From the NCBI GenBank assembly GCA_028687435.1, contig JAQUAF010000044.1, forward strand, positions 1 to 49,638: DNA of 49,638 nt. Reading direction: 5' to 3'. Each line of letters starts with the position of its first letter. The first letter of the stretch is position 1. Made by a program: the position numbers and the translations under genes. Below the pieces are notes generated by a model that was given only the letters and a program-made list of their open reading frames with translations, did no database searches and was not told where the DNA came from. The stretch is from Verrucomicrobiia bacterium (GTDB lineage Bacteria > Verrucomicrobiota > Verrucomicrobiia > JABWAM01). This document shows, one piece after another, positions 34,125-43,777 of the stretch.

Positions 34125-35030
34125 ATGAAAAATAAACTGCGCATAGGAATCATCGGACTGGACACCTCGCATGTGGAGGCTTTCACCTCCCTGCTCAACT
34201 CAGCCCAGCATCCCTGGCATATCGAGGGTGGGGAGGTTGTGGCGGCTTTTCCCGGAGGATCTCCGGATTTTCAGTTAAGCCATTCGCGGGTGCAGGGATT
34301 CACGGACAAGCTTCGCGATCAATTCAAAGTCAAAATCGTGGATTCCCCGGAGGCGGTGGCCCGGGAATGCGACGCCATCCTGTTGGAATCCGTGGATGGA
34401 CGGGTCCACTTGGAACAATTCAAGCGGATTGCATCGTCAGGCAAACCTGTTTTTGTGGATAAACCCTTTGCGGTGACGTCGTCCGACGCCCGGGCCATCC
34501 TTTCACTGGCGAGCCAGCATCGGATTCCCTTGATGAGTTGTTCGGCTTTGCGATACGCGGCATCGCTTGTTGATGTGCTGGAAAACCGGACGGGCGGCGA
34601 GGTGATTGGGGCGGATTTTTATGGGCCCATGGCCATTGAACCGACCCAGCCGGGTTTTTTCTGGTATGGCATCCATACCGCCGAAATGTTATACGCAGCC
34701 ATGGGGCGGGGGTGTGTGGAAGTGGCGGTGACCACGCATGCGGATCATGACCTCGTGGTCGGAGTGTGGAAGGATGGACGAATGGGGACCATTCGCGGGA
34801 ACCGGGCGGGCAACGGCAAATTCGGCGGCATGGTTCACCGCAAAAGCGAGAGCCAGTTTGTGGATGTTTACAGCAATCCGAAGCCCTACTATGCCAGCTT
34901 GATGGAGAAGATTCTGGCCTTGTTTTCCACCGGCCAGGCATCGGTTGATCCGGAGGAAACCTTTGAGGTGATTCGTTTTCTGGAGGCCGCGAATCAAAGC
35001 CGCGAAACGGGAAGCAAGGTCAAATTGTAA
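34125..35030 (+). CDS. Gfo/Idh/MocA-type oxidoreductase
   Basis: A 301-residue NAD(P)-dependent dehydrogenase. The Rossmann start is KLRIGIIGLDTSHVEAF; the usual G-x-G-x-x-G is altered. The family D/E-K-P motif is VDKPFAVTS (D112, K113, P114). FWYGIHTAEMLYAAMGRG gives the likely catalytic histidine region. Members oxidise or reduce hydroxyl groups of sugars and inositols. It pairs well with the DegT aminotransferase, which acts on keto sugars. Gfo/Idh/MocA with DegT can form amino-sugar or aminocyclitol routes. The MITE now separates it from the upstream operon genes; the M55 gene follows after 15 bases. Confidence 0.85.
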   Translation: MKNKLRIGIIGLDTSHVEAFTSLLNSAQHPWHIEGGEVVAAFPGGSPDFQLSHSRVQGFTDKLRDQFKVKIVDSPEAVARECDAILLESVDGRVHLEQFKRIASSGKPVFVDKPFAVTSSDARAILSLASQHRIPLMSCSALRYAASLVDVLENRTGGEVIGADFYGPMAIEPTQPGFFWYGIHTAEMLYAAMGRGCVEVAVTTHADHDLVVGVWKDGRMGTIRGNRAGNGKFGGMVHRKSESQFVDVYSNPKPYYASLMEKILALFSTGQASVDPEETFEVIRFLEAANQSRETGSKVKL

Positions 35031-35045
35031 TTCAATGGGAGTTTT

Positions 35046-35840
35046 ATGAAAATTCTAATCTGCACGGATTTGGAGGGGGTCAGCGGCGTGGTCAGTTTTG
35101 AGGAGCAGGCTTATGCCACCGGCAGGTATTACGAGCAGGCCAAACGCCTGCTGACGGCCGAGGTCAACGCCGCCATTGAAGGGCTTCTCGAGGAGGGGGT
35201 TGAAGAGACGCTGGTTGTGGATGGGCATGGCCCGGGCGCGATTTGTTTCGAGGAACTTCATCCGGCCGCCAGGCTTTTTCATGGACGGCCGTGGGCATGG
35301 AGGGTTTTTTGCGACGAGGTCATCAAGACTTTCGACGCCACCGTCATGATTGGGCAGCATGCCATGGCCGGCGTTGAGAGGGGAACCCTTAATCATACCC
35401 AGTCCAGCAAATCGATTGATTATTACAAGCTGAACGGCCGCTTGATTGGCGAAATTGCCCAATGGGCGCTCAAGGCGGGACATTTTGGCGTTCCTCTGAT
35501 TTTTTTGAGCGGCGACGATGCCGCATGCAGGGAGGCGGAGGAACTGGTTCCGGGGATGGCCACGGCGGCCGTGAAAACCGGCATGAGCCGGACATCCGCA
35601 ATCTCCCTGGCGCCGGCGGAGGCCCGGCGGCGGATCCGCGAGGGAATCAAACAGGCTGTTCGGCGGCATCGGGAACATCCGCTGGCGCCGGTGGCCTGGC
35701 CGGGACCTTTTGTTTTGGAAAAAAAGTTTTTCCACAGCGGATCGGTCGATGGTTATGCCGGCCATCCGATGGCAAAAATTCTCGACCCGCAACGGGTGCA
35801 GCTGCGATCCGAAAATATCATGGACATCATTTACGCGTGA
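35046..35840 (+). CDS. M55 family D-aminopeptidase (DppA-like)
   Basis: A 264-residue zinc D-aminopeptidase. Metal ligands in the family pattern are D8 and E10 (CTDLEGVSG), H61 (VDGHGPGA) and H105 (GQHAMAG); ERGTLNHTQSS follows. DppA-type enzymes free D-amino acids from D-Ala-containing peptides. With amino-sugar genes upstream, a role in murein or other D-amino-acid glycopeptide recycling is possible but inferred. The start is preceded by GGGAG. Its 3' end overlaps the convergent Cache kinase gene by 14 bases. Confidence 0.9.
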   Translation: MKILICTDLEGVSGVVSFEEQAYATGRYYEQAKRLLTAEVNAAIEGLLEEGVEETLVVDGHGPGAICFEELHPAARLFHGRPWAWRVFCDEVIKTFDATVMIGQHAMAGVERGTLNHTQSSKSIDYYKLNGRLIGEIAQWALKAGHFGVPLIFLSGDDAACREAEELVPGMATAAVKTGMSRTSAISLAPAEARRRIREGIKQAVRRHREHPLAPVAWPGPFVLEKKFFHSGSVDGYAGHPMAKILDPQRVQLRSENIMDIIYA

Positions 35841-37623
35841 CGGCGTTTTTTTCGAGGAACAGGCCCTTTGCCAGAGGAGGGGGGGGATCTGAAAAGCCTC
35901 CCTCCCTGACGCCGCAACGCGGCAGCAGGACGGTGAAGGTGGTTCCCTTGCCTTGAATGCTTTCCACCTGGATGGAACCGCCGTGTTTTTTGACGATGCC
36001 GTAGGAGATGGACAGGCCCAGCCCCGTGCCCTTGCCCACGGGTTTGGTGGTGAAAAACGGGGTGAAAAGCATGGGGATGTTTTCGGGGGGGATGCCTCCC
36101 CCCGTATCCAAGATTTTGACCGAGATATTCTCGTTTGTGGCGGAAGTTTCGATGGTAATGACGCCCTTTTCCGGTATGGCTTGGGCGGCGTTCACCAGCA
36201 GGTTCATGAAGACCTGATTGAGCTGCCCGGGATGGCATCGAAGGGGGGGGAGAGGCCCGTATTTTTTGCGGATTTCGCATTTGTACTTCAATTCGTTCCA
36301 GATGAGATTGAGCGTGGTTTCGAGTTCCTCGTTGATGCCGGCTTCCTTTATTTCCGCCTCATCAAGCCGGACAAAGGTTTTGAGATCCTGGACAATTTCC
36401 CTGACCCGGTTGGCGCCGTCCAGGGATTCCTTGAGCAATGAATCGATGTCCTTGAGGATGTAGGAAAGATCCTCCTTGGCTTCAAGTTGGCAGATCTGAT
36501 TCAGGAGGGATTGCCGCCGGTTGTCGTCGCCGGTTCTGATGGCGTCCGCGAGCGCCCCATGGAGGGCAAGCAATTCCTTCATGGTGTTGACATAGCCGGT
36601 AAGGGTGCTGAAATTGCTCATGACAAAGCCGACCGGATTGTTGATTTCGTGGGCGACACCGGCCGCGAGCTGTCCCAGCGAGGCCATTTTTTCCGATTGG
36701 ATCAATTGGGACTGGTGTTCCCTCAGAATGGCGTGGGTTTCCTCGAGTTCGGCCAGGCTTTTTTCCACGATTTGCTGGATCCTTTCCCTTTCCAGTATTT
36801 CCGCGGCCAGTTTTTTCTCCTTTTCCTCCAGAAGCCGGTTTTTTTCGGATAATTCATCCGCGTTTTCCCTCAGCCACGCCATGGTTTGGTCGATTCGCGA
36901 AGCCAGACGTCCGGAGATGACAAACCAGACGGCGCCCGAAAGGGGGAGGGTGATCATGCCAATGCAAAAAACAATGACAAGCCCCCGATTTCCAATGTCG
37001 CGGATGAGGTTGCTGGTGTTGAGGAAGTCGTCCTCATAAGCGCCGACGCCAATGACCCAATCCCATGGCTTGAAATAGATGCATCGGCTTATCTTCAATC
37101 TGGGTGCGGGATCGTCCGGATTTTTCCAGTGGTAACGAAATTCCACAATTTCGCCAGAGTTTGATGTTCGGGCGCCCACGCAAATTTCCTGGATGAAATG
37201 TTTTCCAAAGGCATCCCTGACATCCCAGACGTTTTCCCCATCTCTTACGCCATCCTTGGAAATGATATAGGTCCCCTGCCTGGGGCCGGAACACTGCATT
37301 ACGGCGACATATCCTGTTTTGCCCAACCGAATATTGATGATGATTTTTCGGAGAACGGCCATGATTTCCTGCTCTCTTGGATCGGCGTCCTTGTTGTCTG
37401 CCGTATTTTTTAAAGAATCATGGACCATCTCAAACATATTGCAAACATCCCGGGCCGTCTGATCCATTGCCACAATGGATAGTTGACGGCTTCCGCGTTC
37501 GGCCACGCGGTGGAGTTTTCCCGCTTTGACATAAATCAAGACAAAGGAGAAAAACGCCGGCAGAAAAGCGACGGAGATGCCGACGATCAGCAATTTTGCG
37601 CGCAAAGTCAGTTTCTTGAACAT
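35827..37623 (-). CDS. Cache-domain sensor histidine kinase, copy 1
   Basis: About 598 residues from ATG 37623. Two membrane helices (about 8-31 and 211-238) flank a periplasmic single-Cache sensor. Sensor landmarks are IRLGKTGYVAVMQ, TYIISKDGVRDGENVWDV, EFRYHWKNPDD and FKPWDWVIGVGAYEDDF. A coiled coil (about 245-305) leads to SLGQLAAGVAHEINNPVGFV with H325. The HATPase_c part contains NQVFMNLLVNAAQAI and LFTPFFTTKPVGKGTGLGLS. Single-Cache sensors usually bind small acids or amino acids. It is next to a close paralogue 64 bases upstream. No receiver domain or response regulator is nearby. Confidence 0.92.
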   Translation of the reverse strand: MFKKLTLRAKLLIVGISVAFLPAFFSFVLIYVKAGKLHRVAERGSRQLSIVAMDQTARDVCNMFEMVHDSLKNTADNKDADPREQEIMAVLRKIIINIRLGKTGYVAVMQCSGPRQGTYIISKDGVRDGENVWDVRDAFGKHFIQEICVGARTSNSGEIVEFRYHWKNPDDPAPRLKISRCIYFKPWDWVIGVGAYEDDFLNTSNLIRDIGNRGLVIVFCIGMITLPLSGAVWFVISGRLASRIDQTMAWLRENADELSEKNRLLEEKEKKLAAEILERERIQQIVEKSLAELEETHAILREHQSQLIQSEKMASLGQLAAGVAHEINNPVGFVMSNFSTLTGYVNTMKELLALHGALADAIRTGDDNRRQSLLNQICQLEAKEDLSYILKDIDSLLKESLDGANRVREIVQDLKTFVRLDEAEIKEAGINEELETTLNLIWNELKYKCEIRKKYGPLPPLRCHPGQLNQVFMNLLVNAAQAIPEKGVITIETSATNENISVKILDTGGGIPPENIPMLFTPFFTTKPVGKGTGLGLSISYGIVKKHGGSIQVESIQGKGTTFTVLLPRCGVREGGFSDPPPPLAKGLFLEKNAVTRK

Positions 37624-37687
37624 AACGCGTATGGATGCGAATAAAGCAACAAATGGCTTCAGATGCAAACAGCCGGAAGAAGAATTT

Positions 37688-39478
37688 TTATTTTTGCGGG
37701 GCGCTGGTTTTCAGGAAAGGCGGGTTTTTGTCGGAAGAGGCGCTTTCGGAAAAGCCCCCCTCCCTGACGCCGCAACGCGGCAGCAGGATGGTGAAGGTGG
37801 TTCCTTCCCCCTGTTTGCTTTCCACCTGGATGGAACCGCCGTGTTTTTGGACGATGCCGTATGAAATGGACAGGCCCAGCCCCGTGCCCTTGCCCACGGG
37901 CTTGGTGGTGAAGAAGGGGGTGAAAAGCATGGGGATGTTTTCGGGGGGGATGCCTCCCCCCGTATCCGAGATTTTGACCGAGATATTCTCGTTTGTGGCG
38001 GAAGTTTCGATGGTAATGACGCCCTTTTCCGGTATGGCATGGGCGGCGTTGACCAGCAGGTTCATGAAAACCTGGTTGAGTTGCCTGGGATGGCAGCGAA
38101 GGGGGGGGAGAGATCCGTATTTTTTTTGGATTTCACATTTGTACTTCAATTCGTTCCAGATGAGTTTGAGCGTGGTTTCGAGTCCCTCGTTGATGTCGGC
38201 CTCCATGATTTCCGCCTCGTCAAGGCGGACAAAGGATTTGAGATCCTGGACGATTTCCTTCACCCGTTTGGCGCCGTCCTGGGATTCCTTGAGCAACTGA
38301 TCGATATCCCTGAGGATGAAGGAAACGTCTTCCTTGTTTTCGAGTTGATGGATCTGATCCAGAAGGGTTTGCTGCCGGTCTTTGTCGCCTGTCCTGATGG
38401 TTTCCACGATCGTCCCGTGGAGGGCCAGCAACTCCTTCATGGTGTTGACATAGCCGGTCAGGGTTCCAAGATTGCTCATCACAAAGCCGACCGGATTGTT
38501 GATTTCGTGGGCGACTCCCGCCGCGAGCTGGCCCAGGGAGGCCATTTTTTCCGATTGGATCAGTTGAGCCTGATGTTCCCTCAGCATGGCGTGGGTTTCC
38601 TCGAGTTCGGCCAGGCTCTTTTCCACGATTTGCTGGACCCTCTCCCGTTCCTCGATTTCATCGGCCAGCCTTGACTCTTTTTCCTCCAGAAGCCTGTTTT
38701 TTTCGGACAACTCATCCCTGTTTTTTCTTAATTGCTCCATGGTCTGGTCGATTTGCGAAGCCAGCCGTCCGGAGATGATGAACCACACGATTCCCGAAAT
38801 GATGAGGGTCAGCATGCCGATGCAGAAAATAATGACCATCCCGCGATTCCCGATGTCGCGGATGATGACGCTGGTTTCAAGGAAATCGTCCTGATAAGCG
38901 CTGACGCCGATGACCCAGTCCCACGGTTTGTAGTGGATGCTGCGGGTTAACTTGTGCCGGGCGATGGGATCGTCCGGATTTTTCCAGTGGTAGCGGAGTT
39001 CCGTGATTTCACCCGGGGCCGCAGTTTTCGCCTGGCGGCAGATTTTCCGGATGAAAAAATCTCCCTGAGAGTCCTGGTAATTTCCTATGTTCTCCCCGTC
39101 CCGCAATCCGTCCTTGGAGATGACGTAATGCACGGCATTGGATCCCGATTCTTGAAGGACGAAGACATAACCTGATTTGCCCAGGCGGATGTTGATGATG
39201 ATTTTGCGCAGGAGCGCCATGATTTCCTGTTCCCTTGGGGCAACGTTGTCAGGTGTTTTGTTTTTCAGGGAGTTGCGGACGATTTCGCACATGTCGTAGA
39301 CATCCCGCGACGTCCGGTCCATGGCGGTGACGGACAATTCATAGCTCCCGTACTCGGCCACGCGTTGGATTCTGCCCGCCTTGGCATAGATCAAAGCAAA
39401 GACCAGGAACGCTGGCAGAAAAGCCACGGAAACTCCGACAATCAGCAGTTTTGCGCGCAGACTCAGATTGTTGAACAT
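37688..39478 (-). CDS. Cache-domain sensor histidine kinase, copy 2
   Basis: About 596 residues from ATG 39478, with the same layout as the next gene: helix, single-Cache sensor (IRLGKSGYVFVLQESGSNAV, YHWKNPDDPIARHKL, YKPWDWVIGVSAYQDDF), helix, coiled coil, SLGQLAAGVAHEINNPVGFV, and HATPase_c. The kinase cores of the two copies are nearly the same, and stretches of DNA are almost base for base equal (36070-36180 against 37930-38038). The sensor domains differ more. This fits a tandem duplication with later sensor change or gene conversion in the core. It is 103 bases downstream of the CBM9 gene and may be in one transcript with it. Confidence 0.92.
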   Translation of the reverse strand: MFNNLSLRAKLLIVGVSVAFLPAFLVFALIYAKAGRIQRVAEYGSYELSVTAMDRTSRDVYDMCEIVRNSLKNKTPDNVAPREQEIMALLRKIIINIRLGKSGYVFVLQESGSNAVHYVISKDGLRDGENIGNYQDSQGDFFIRKICRQAKTAAPGEITELRYHWKNPDDPIARHKLTRSIHYKPWDWVIGVSAYQDDFLETSVIIRDIGNRGMVIIFCIGMLTLIISGIVWFIISGRLASQIDQTMEQLRKNRDELSEKNRLLEEKESRLADEIEERERVQQIVEKSLAELEETHAMLREHQAQLIQSEKMASLGQLAAGVAHEINNPVGFVMSNLGTLTGYVNTMKELLALHGTIVETIRTGDKDRQQTLLDQIHQLENKEDVSFILRDIDQLLKESQDGAKRVKEIVQDLKSFVRLDEAEIMEADINEGLETTLKLIWNELKYKCEIQKKYGSLPPLRCHPRQLNQVFMNLLVNAAHAIPEKGVITIETSATNENISVKISDTGGGIPPENIPMLFTPFFTTKPVGKGTGLGLSISYGIVQKHGGSIQVESKQGEGTTFTILLPRCGVREGGFSESASSDKNPPFLKTSAPQK

Positions 39479-39581
39479 GATGTGTCCCGCGGCAAGTACA
39501 GCAGAAAATATCGGAATGGGCAAGCTATTCGACAACCATGCGCCTTTTGGCCGGAACAGCCTGAAGGGGGATGGGGATCAA

Positions 39582-40274
39582 TCATTCAAACTTGAGTCTT
39601 CCGAACCGGGCGGGATTGTGAAAACTGTTGCCGGTGAAAGTCCACATGCTGATTTCGTGGAGGGAACGGTTGTTTCGGCCCATGTTGAATCTCCATGAGG
39701 TTCCCTTTGCCGGCTTGGTGAACAGGGTGCTGAAGGGAATGCGAAACTCCGCTGTCCAGCCGCCGGATGGGCGGGAGGTTTTCACCGTCCAGCGGCCGTT
39801 CCACTCCTTGATCATGACCGGGCCATTGTACTTGGCGTCGAATTGGTTGCCGTCCATGTCGGCGGTCATTTGATAGTAGATCCTGCATGTGTTGGCGGGA
39901 TCGAGGAAAAGTTCGAGGCAGTTTTCCGAATAGACCGCCCCATCCCGGGGTATGCGTTTGGTTTCGATGGAGGCTTCCGTGCCGGTTTTTTGGTCGCATT
40001 GGACCGCAAACCACAGGTTGTTGTCGTCGTAAGCCGCTTTGATGCGGGTCTGTTCCCTGGCTTTTTCCGTTTCACTCGCGTTGGTCACAAAGCCGTCTTG
40101 GAAACCGATGTTTTTCCAGCAGTCGTCGGAGAGACTGCCGTCGATTTTTGGGCCGGCATCCACTTTAGCGGCTGTGAGGATCTTGGGTGGCGTGGCGGGG
40201 TTCTGGGCGGAAAGGGGGAAAAATCCGCTTGTTAGCAGGACGGCGGCGGACAGGAATAATTGATGGGGATTCAT
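39582..40274 (-). CDS. Secreted CBM9-like carbohydrate-binding protein
   Basis: A 230-residue exported protein. The signal peptide is MNPHQLFLSAAVLLTSGFFP with a cleavage site near SAQ. The rest matches a family 9-like carbohydrate-binding module: KIDGSLSDDCWKNIGF, KAAYDDNNLWFAVQC, YSENCLELFLDP, WTAEFRIPFSTLF and SWRFNMGRNN. Alone and without a catalytic domain it probably binds sugar ends of a glycan or acts as a carbohydrate-binding partner of secreted enzymes. It lies between two large glycosidase-like genes and two Cache kinases, all on the - strand. Confidence 0.85.
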   Translation of the reverse strand: MNPHQLFLSAAVLLTSGFFPLSAQNPATPPKILTAAKVDAGPKIDGSLSDDCWKNIGFQDGFVTNASETEKAREQTRIKAAYDDNNLWFAVQCDQKTGTEASIETKRIPRDGAVYSENCLELFLDPANTCRIYYQMTADMDGNQFDAKYNGPVMIKEWNGRWTVKTSRPSGGWTAEFRIPFSTLFTKPAKGTSWRFNMGRNNRSLHEISMWTFTGNSFHNPARFGRLKFE

Positions 40275-40619
40275 GTTTGGGAATTTTAATGGTTGGCGAA
40301 AAATGAATTGGAGATGGATTTTTTGACAGGATTAACAGAATTTACAGGATTGTTCGGCCATGCGGCCGGACATTGTCTTGCATAAAAATCCTGTCAATCC
40401 TGTTAATCCTGTCGAAAAGTTGTCCGCCGTAGGCGGATTTAATTTAATGTTAAGGAATTTCAATGTTTGCTGGAAAAAGCGGTGCAGGAGCCCCGCCCTC
40501 CATTTGCTGTGAAATGATGGAGGGCCGGCCTCCCGGACGGCTCCGGGCGGTTGTATTCCGCTCTTTTTGCATCGACCATCGAGCGTCGAGCAGTTGCCGG
40601 GCCTTGGGCCCGGCTTAAT
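40275..40619. repeat. Gene-free gap made of dispersed repeats B, C and D
   Basis: Repeat B at 40325-40351 and its inverted copy at 40387-40413 can form a long hairpin. Repeat C lies at 40473-40515, and a third unit (cgagcgtcgagcagttgccg and on, 40577-40610) is shared with 20297-20335. The line ttaatttaatgttaaggaa at 40439-40457 is also found near 20142. No protein gene is visible in these 345 bases. Confidence 0.7.
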
Positions 40620-43600
40620 TTATTTGGGTTCAAGGGTTAGGAGGTGATTGCCTTGGGGGATTTTGCAGCGGATGAACCGCTGGCCGAACAGGTTTTCCTC
40701 GGTGAATTCAAGGGGTTGTCCGTCCAGCCGCGCGCGCGGCCGGCCCCATTTCGCGGGATAAAGCGCCATGATTTCGATTTCCTTCTTCTTTGTCCGGATG
40801 TTCAGCTTCGATGTTTTGGAGGGACGGTACAATTGTCCCTCAATGGAGGCGTCCATGGTTGTGGGCAGAAGAAGTTGCGCCTTCCGGCCATTGATCGAGG
40901 CGATGAAAGCCGGGGTTTGCGTAAACATCACCATGCTCAGAAGTTCGGGGCGGCATTCGATGGTTGCGGAAATCCGTTTTCCCGGGGGGAGCTTTTGCAT
41001 GAGGAAAAGATTGGGTTTCATGATGACGGTGTCCAGCCATGCCGGCTGGAGAACCTCGTCTTTTTTGATGCTCCAGGGATCGCGCATGTCGAATTGCCAG
41101 CCATAGGTTTCCCTGCCGGGGGAAAGACCGAGGCTGTCCAGATCGGCCGAGATGGCGGCGGTCGATGGTTTTTTTTCGTGGCTGATGACTGGAATGAGAG
41201 CCGCGTTTCCCTGGGTCAGGGAGTAGGCTTCGATTTCGGTTTTTTCCTTCCACCAGCAGGGTTGCACATGAGCCTCCGCCAGCATGGCGCCGCGCGTTTC
41301 GTAGGCTGCGTTGATGTAGGGCATTTTTGATTTTGTGCTGGTCCAGAAGCCGCCCATTTCCGCAAGATCCGCCTCGTCCGGATGGGAGGGTTTCAACCCG
41401 AGGCCGATGAGGTAATTGCTGCAATAGGGATCGTTGTTTCGGACGGATTTGATGACGGCATGGCCCCAGAAGATGAGGGCGATCCAGCGATTGCGCGGTT
41501 GGAACAGCTTGGTCATGAAGGCATGGTCGGCGTTTGCCCTCCAGCTTTTGGATCCTTTTTGATCCGCCAGATCCATCCATTGGATGGTTCCGTATTCCGC
41601 AAAGCCGCAATCAAAGCCGGTGGTTTGCGGAAAGAGCGAGTTGGAAAAATAGACCTTGTCCGATCCGAACTCGCGGACAACCGACCGCAACTTGTCCCAA
41701 TAGGCGATCCAGTCGTAGTTTTGGATGACCCGTTTGGTTTTCCAATCCGCCGCGCAATGGACGCTGCCGATTTCATCGGTGTAATAGATGTCGTACTTGA
41801 GTTTTTCCATCAAGCGCCTGACCCGCGTAAAGACATGGTCCTGATATTCGGGCAGGAGGATGTTGGGGCGGGTGCAGATCATGGTCATGTCTTTTAACTG
41901 AAGGGGTTTGCCGTCCCGGTCGAAGACCGCCCAATCGGGATGCTGGGTGTAAGTTTTTGATTTGATTCCCAGCGAATGGTGCCAGGTGTAATTGCCGATA
42001 CGAATCCGGGGACAAGCGGCCTGGACGCGTTTCAAGCAGGCCAGTTCGCCTTTTGCCGCCGGGTAGAGTTCCACCTCGCCGTCCAGATAATCCCCGCGCA
42101 CTTCCCACATGAAATCCGTCCATGGCGAAATGGGCCAGCCGAAGATGGGTTCGTCATCGTCGAAGAGCTGGAGGAGTTCATCGGTGGGGATTTGTTTTCC
42201 CACGGAGTGGACGCCGCCCCATCCCAGAATGAAGCGCACGTCGGCCAGCCATGCGGGTGTTTCGTAACTGATGGCCTGGACATAGGCGGGCTGTTTCATG
42301 TATTCGCGATAGAACGCCGCGTGATCGCCTTCGAAAAGCATGTAGTGGACTTCCGTTGAGAGGCTTCGCGAGGCGCCGAGAAATTCGCCGGTGATGCCCA
42401 ACCCCCATCCCCTTGCGGAATAGCTGCTTGGGACAAGGGAAGTGGTGAGGTCGTATTTTCCGTTGACTGTGTATTTGTAATGGCCGACCCCAAAGCCTTT
42501 TTGAAGATTGACGAAACAGGCCAGCGATTCCTTGCCTTTGCCGCCCAGCAATCGCGGCGAGGTGATTTCATCGGCGGGCACGAGGGGAAGCCCTTCCGTC
42601 CATGCGTAATGACCGGTGCGGTGATAGTATCCGCCTTTGTGGAATGCGTCGGTAATGTTCAGCGTGGAAAGATATTTGAACAGTCCTGTGACTTCAGCGG
42701 CGGAAGAGAAAAAGGCGGTGCGTTTGACCAGGTGACGGGCGTCCTGGGACAGTTCGTAAGTTTTGACGATTTCAAGGTTCAATGTGTCATTTTTGCATTT
42801 TAGCGTGAGCCGCCGGGGCGAAAGGCGGTTGCCGGGCGTTTCGTTGAGGACTTCCACCACGGAATCGCCCATTTCATGGCTGTTGCGTGTTGGAGCGCCG
42901 GGTTGGACGGGTTCCATGGAATATTCGTCGAAAGAAGGATCGAGAAAACGTTCGCCGCTTTTTTGGTTCCACCCGCCCTGAATGTTGCCGTTGTCCTTTG
43001 TCACCTCAAAGCGGACATGTTGATTTTTCAGCGTCCAGGGCTGTCCGGCCTTGTTGTCCGCCGTTTCCCCGGCATTGGCTGCGGCGATTTTGATTTGGAG
43101 GGTTGCTGTTTTTCCCGCGTTCATCAGGCCGGCGCCCAGCCATGCTTCGCCGTCCCATCCTTCCGGCGCATATTGGGCCAGGCTGATTTTCAACCCGGAA
43201 GATGAGGATGGGCCGGCTTCCTTTTCCAGATCGATGAACAGGCATTCCTTTTCATCCTGGGCGGACCAAAAAGGATATTGGGTTTCCATTTCTTTGCTCA
43301 GCAGGCCAAGTCCGAAATAGACCCTCTTTTTGAAGCCGTCCAGGGTGTGGTAATCCACAATCAGGCCGGCGAATGAATTTTCGTCAATGGAGCGCGCGGA
43401 GGAAACTGTGGAATGGATGACGATTTCATCGGGAACACCGGCATGGATGCCCGCGAAACCATAGCCCCGGTCGTTGGAATTGCCCATTCCCGCCTTGCAG
43501 GTGAGACTGGCCATGTCAACCGAAGCGGTGTTGCCCGGTTTTTCCTCCAGGGTGTAGGAGGCGCAGCCGATGATTTTCAGGGTTTGCGACCGGTTTGCCG

Positions 43601-43664
43601 CGAAGCAGGGTTGGATCAGAGCCAGGATCGCCAAGGCGGCCGCAAAAAGATGGTGTCGTTTCAT
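40620..43664 (-). CDS. Large secreted glycosidase-like protein, paralogue 1
   Basis: A 1014-residue exported protein with signal peptide MKRHHLFAAALAILALIQPC. Residues to about 400 look beta-rich, as in the N-terminal supersandwich of GH36-type enzymes (VRFEVTKDNGNIQGGWNQ). The middle has TIM-barrel-like strands: PRIRIGNYTWHHSLGIKSK, HPDWAVFDRDGKPLQ and YDIYYTDEIGS (D630, E631). The C-terminal part is beta-rich. The D/E after strand YDIYYT is placed like clan GH-D nucleophiles. No known CAZy family was recognised with confidence, and activity is inferred. The next gene upstream is a paralogue with the same core. Confidence 0.7.
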   Translation of the reverse strand: MKRHHLFAAALAILALIQPCFAANRSQTLKIIGCASYTLEEKPGNTASVDMASLTCKAGMGNSNDRGYGFAGIHAGVPDEIVIHSTVSSARSIDENSFAGLIVDYHTLDGFKKRVYFGLGLLSKEMETQYPFWSAQDEKECLFIDLEKEAGPSSSSGLKISLAQYAPEGWDGEAWLGAGLMNAGKTATLQIKIAAANAGETADNKAGQPWTLKNQHVRFEVTKDNGNIQGGWNQKSGERFLDPSFDEYSMEPVQPGAPTRNSHEMGDSVVEVLNETPGNRLSPRRLTLKCKNDTLNLEIVKTYELSQDARHLVKRTAFFSSAAEVTGLFKYLSTLNITDAFHKGGYYHRTGHYAWTEGLPLVPADEITSPRLLGGKGKESLACFVNLQKGFGVGHYKYTVNGKYDLTTSLVPSSYSARGWGLGITGEFLGASRSLSTEVHYMLFEGDHAAFYREYMKQPAYVQAISYETPAWLADVRFILGWGGVHSVGKQIPTDELLQLFDDDEPIFGWPISPWTDFMWEVRGDYLDGEVELYPAAKGELACLKRVQAACPRIRIGNYTWHHSLGIKSKTYTQHPDWAVFDRDGKPLQLKDMTMICTRPNILLPEYQDHVFTRVRRLMEKLKYDIYYTDEIGSVHCAADWKTKRVIQNYDWIAYWDKLRSVVREFGSDKVYFSNSLFPQTTGFDCGFAEYGTIQWMDLADQKGSKSWRANADHAFMTKLFQPRNRWIALIFWGHAVIKSVRNNDPYCSNYLIGLGLKPSHPDEADLAEMGGFWTSTKSKMPYINAAYETRGAMLAEAHVQPCWWKEKTEIEAYSLTQGNAALIPVISHEKKPSTAAISADLDSLGLSPGRETYGWQFDMRDPWSIKKDEVLQPAWLDTVIMKPNLFLMQKLPPGKRISATIECRPELLSMVMFTQTPAFIASINGRKAQLLLPTTMDASIEGQLYRPSKTSKLNIRTKKKEIEIMALYPAKWGRPRARLDGQPLEFTEENLFGQRFIRCKIPQGNHLLTLEPK

Positions 43665-43740
43665 GGGGCGGGGGGGATTGTTGGTGAAAGAGGTTAATGG
43701 GTTAAGGAAAATGTTAGTGAAGGGTTAAATGGCGCTTAAC

Positions 43741-43768
43741 TGGATTCCCGCTTTCGCGGGAATCCAGT
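43741..43768. repeat. Dispersed repeat A, single-palindrome copy
   Basis: One perfect hairpin of repeat family A (ctggattcccgc, loop, gcgggaatccag), between the two glycosidase-like genes. It lies nine bases after the stop of paralogue 2, on the transcript side, so it could end or stabilise that message. Confidence 0.7.
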
Positions 43769-43777
43769 TTCATCAAT

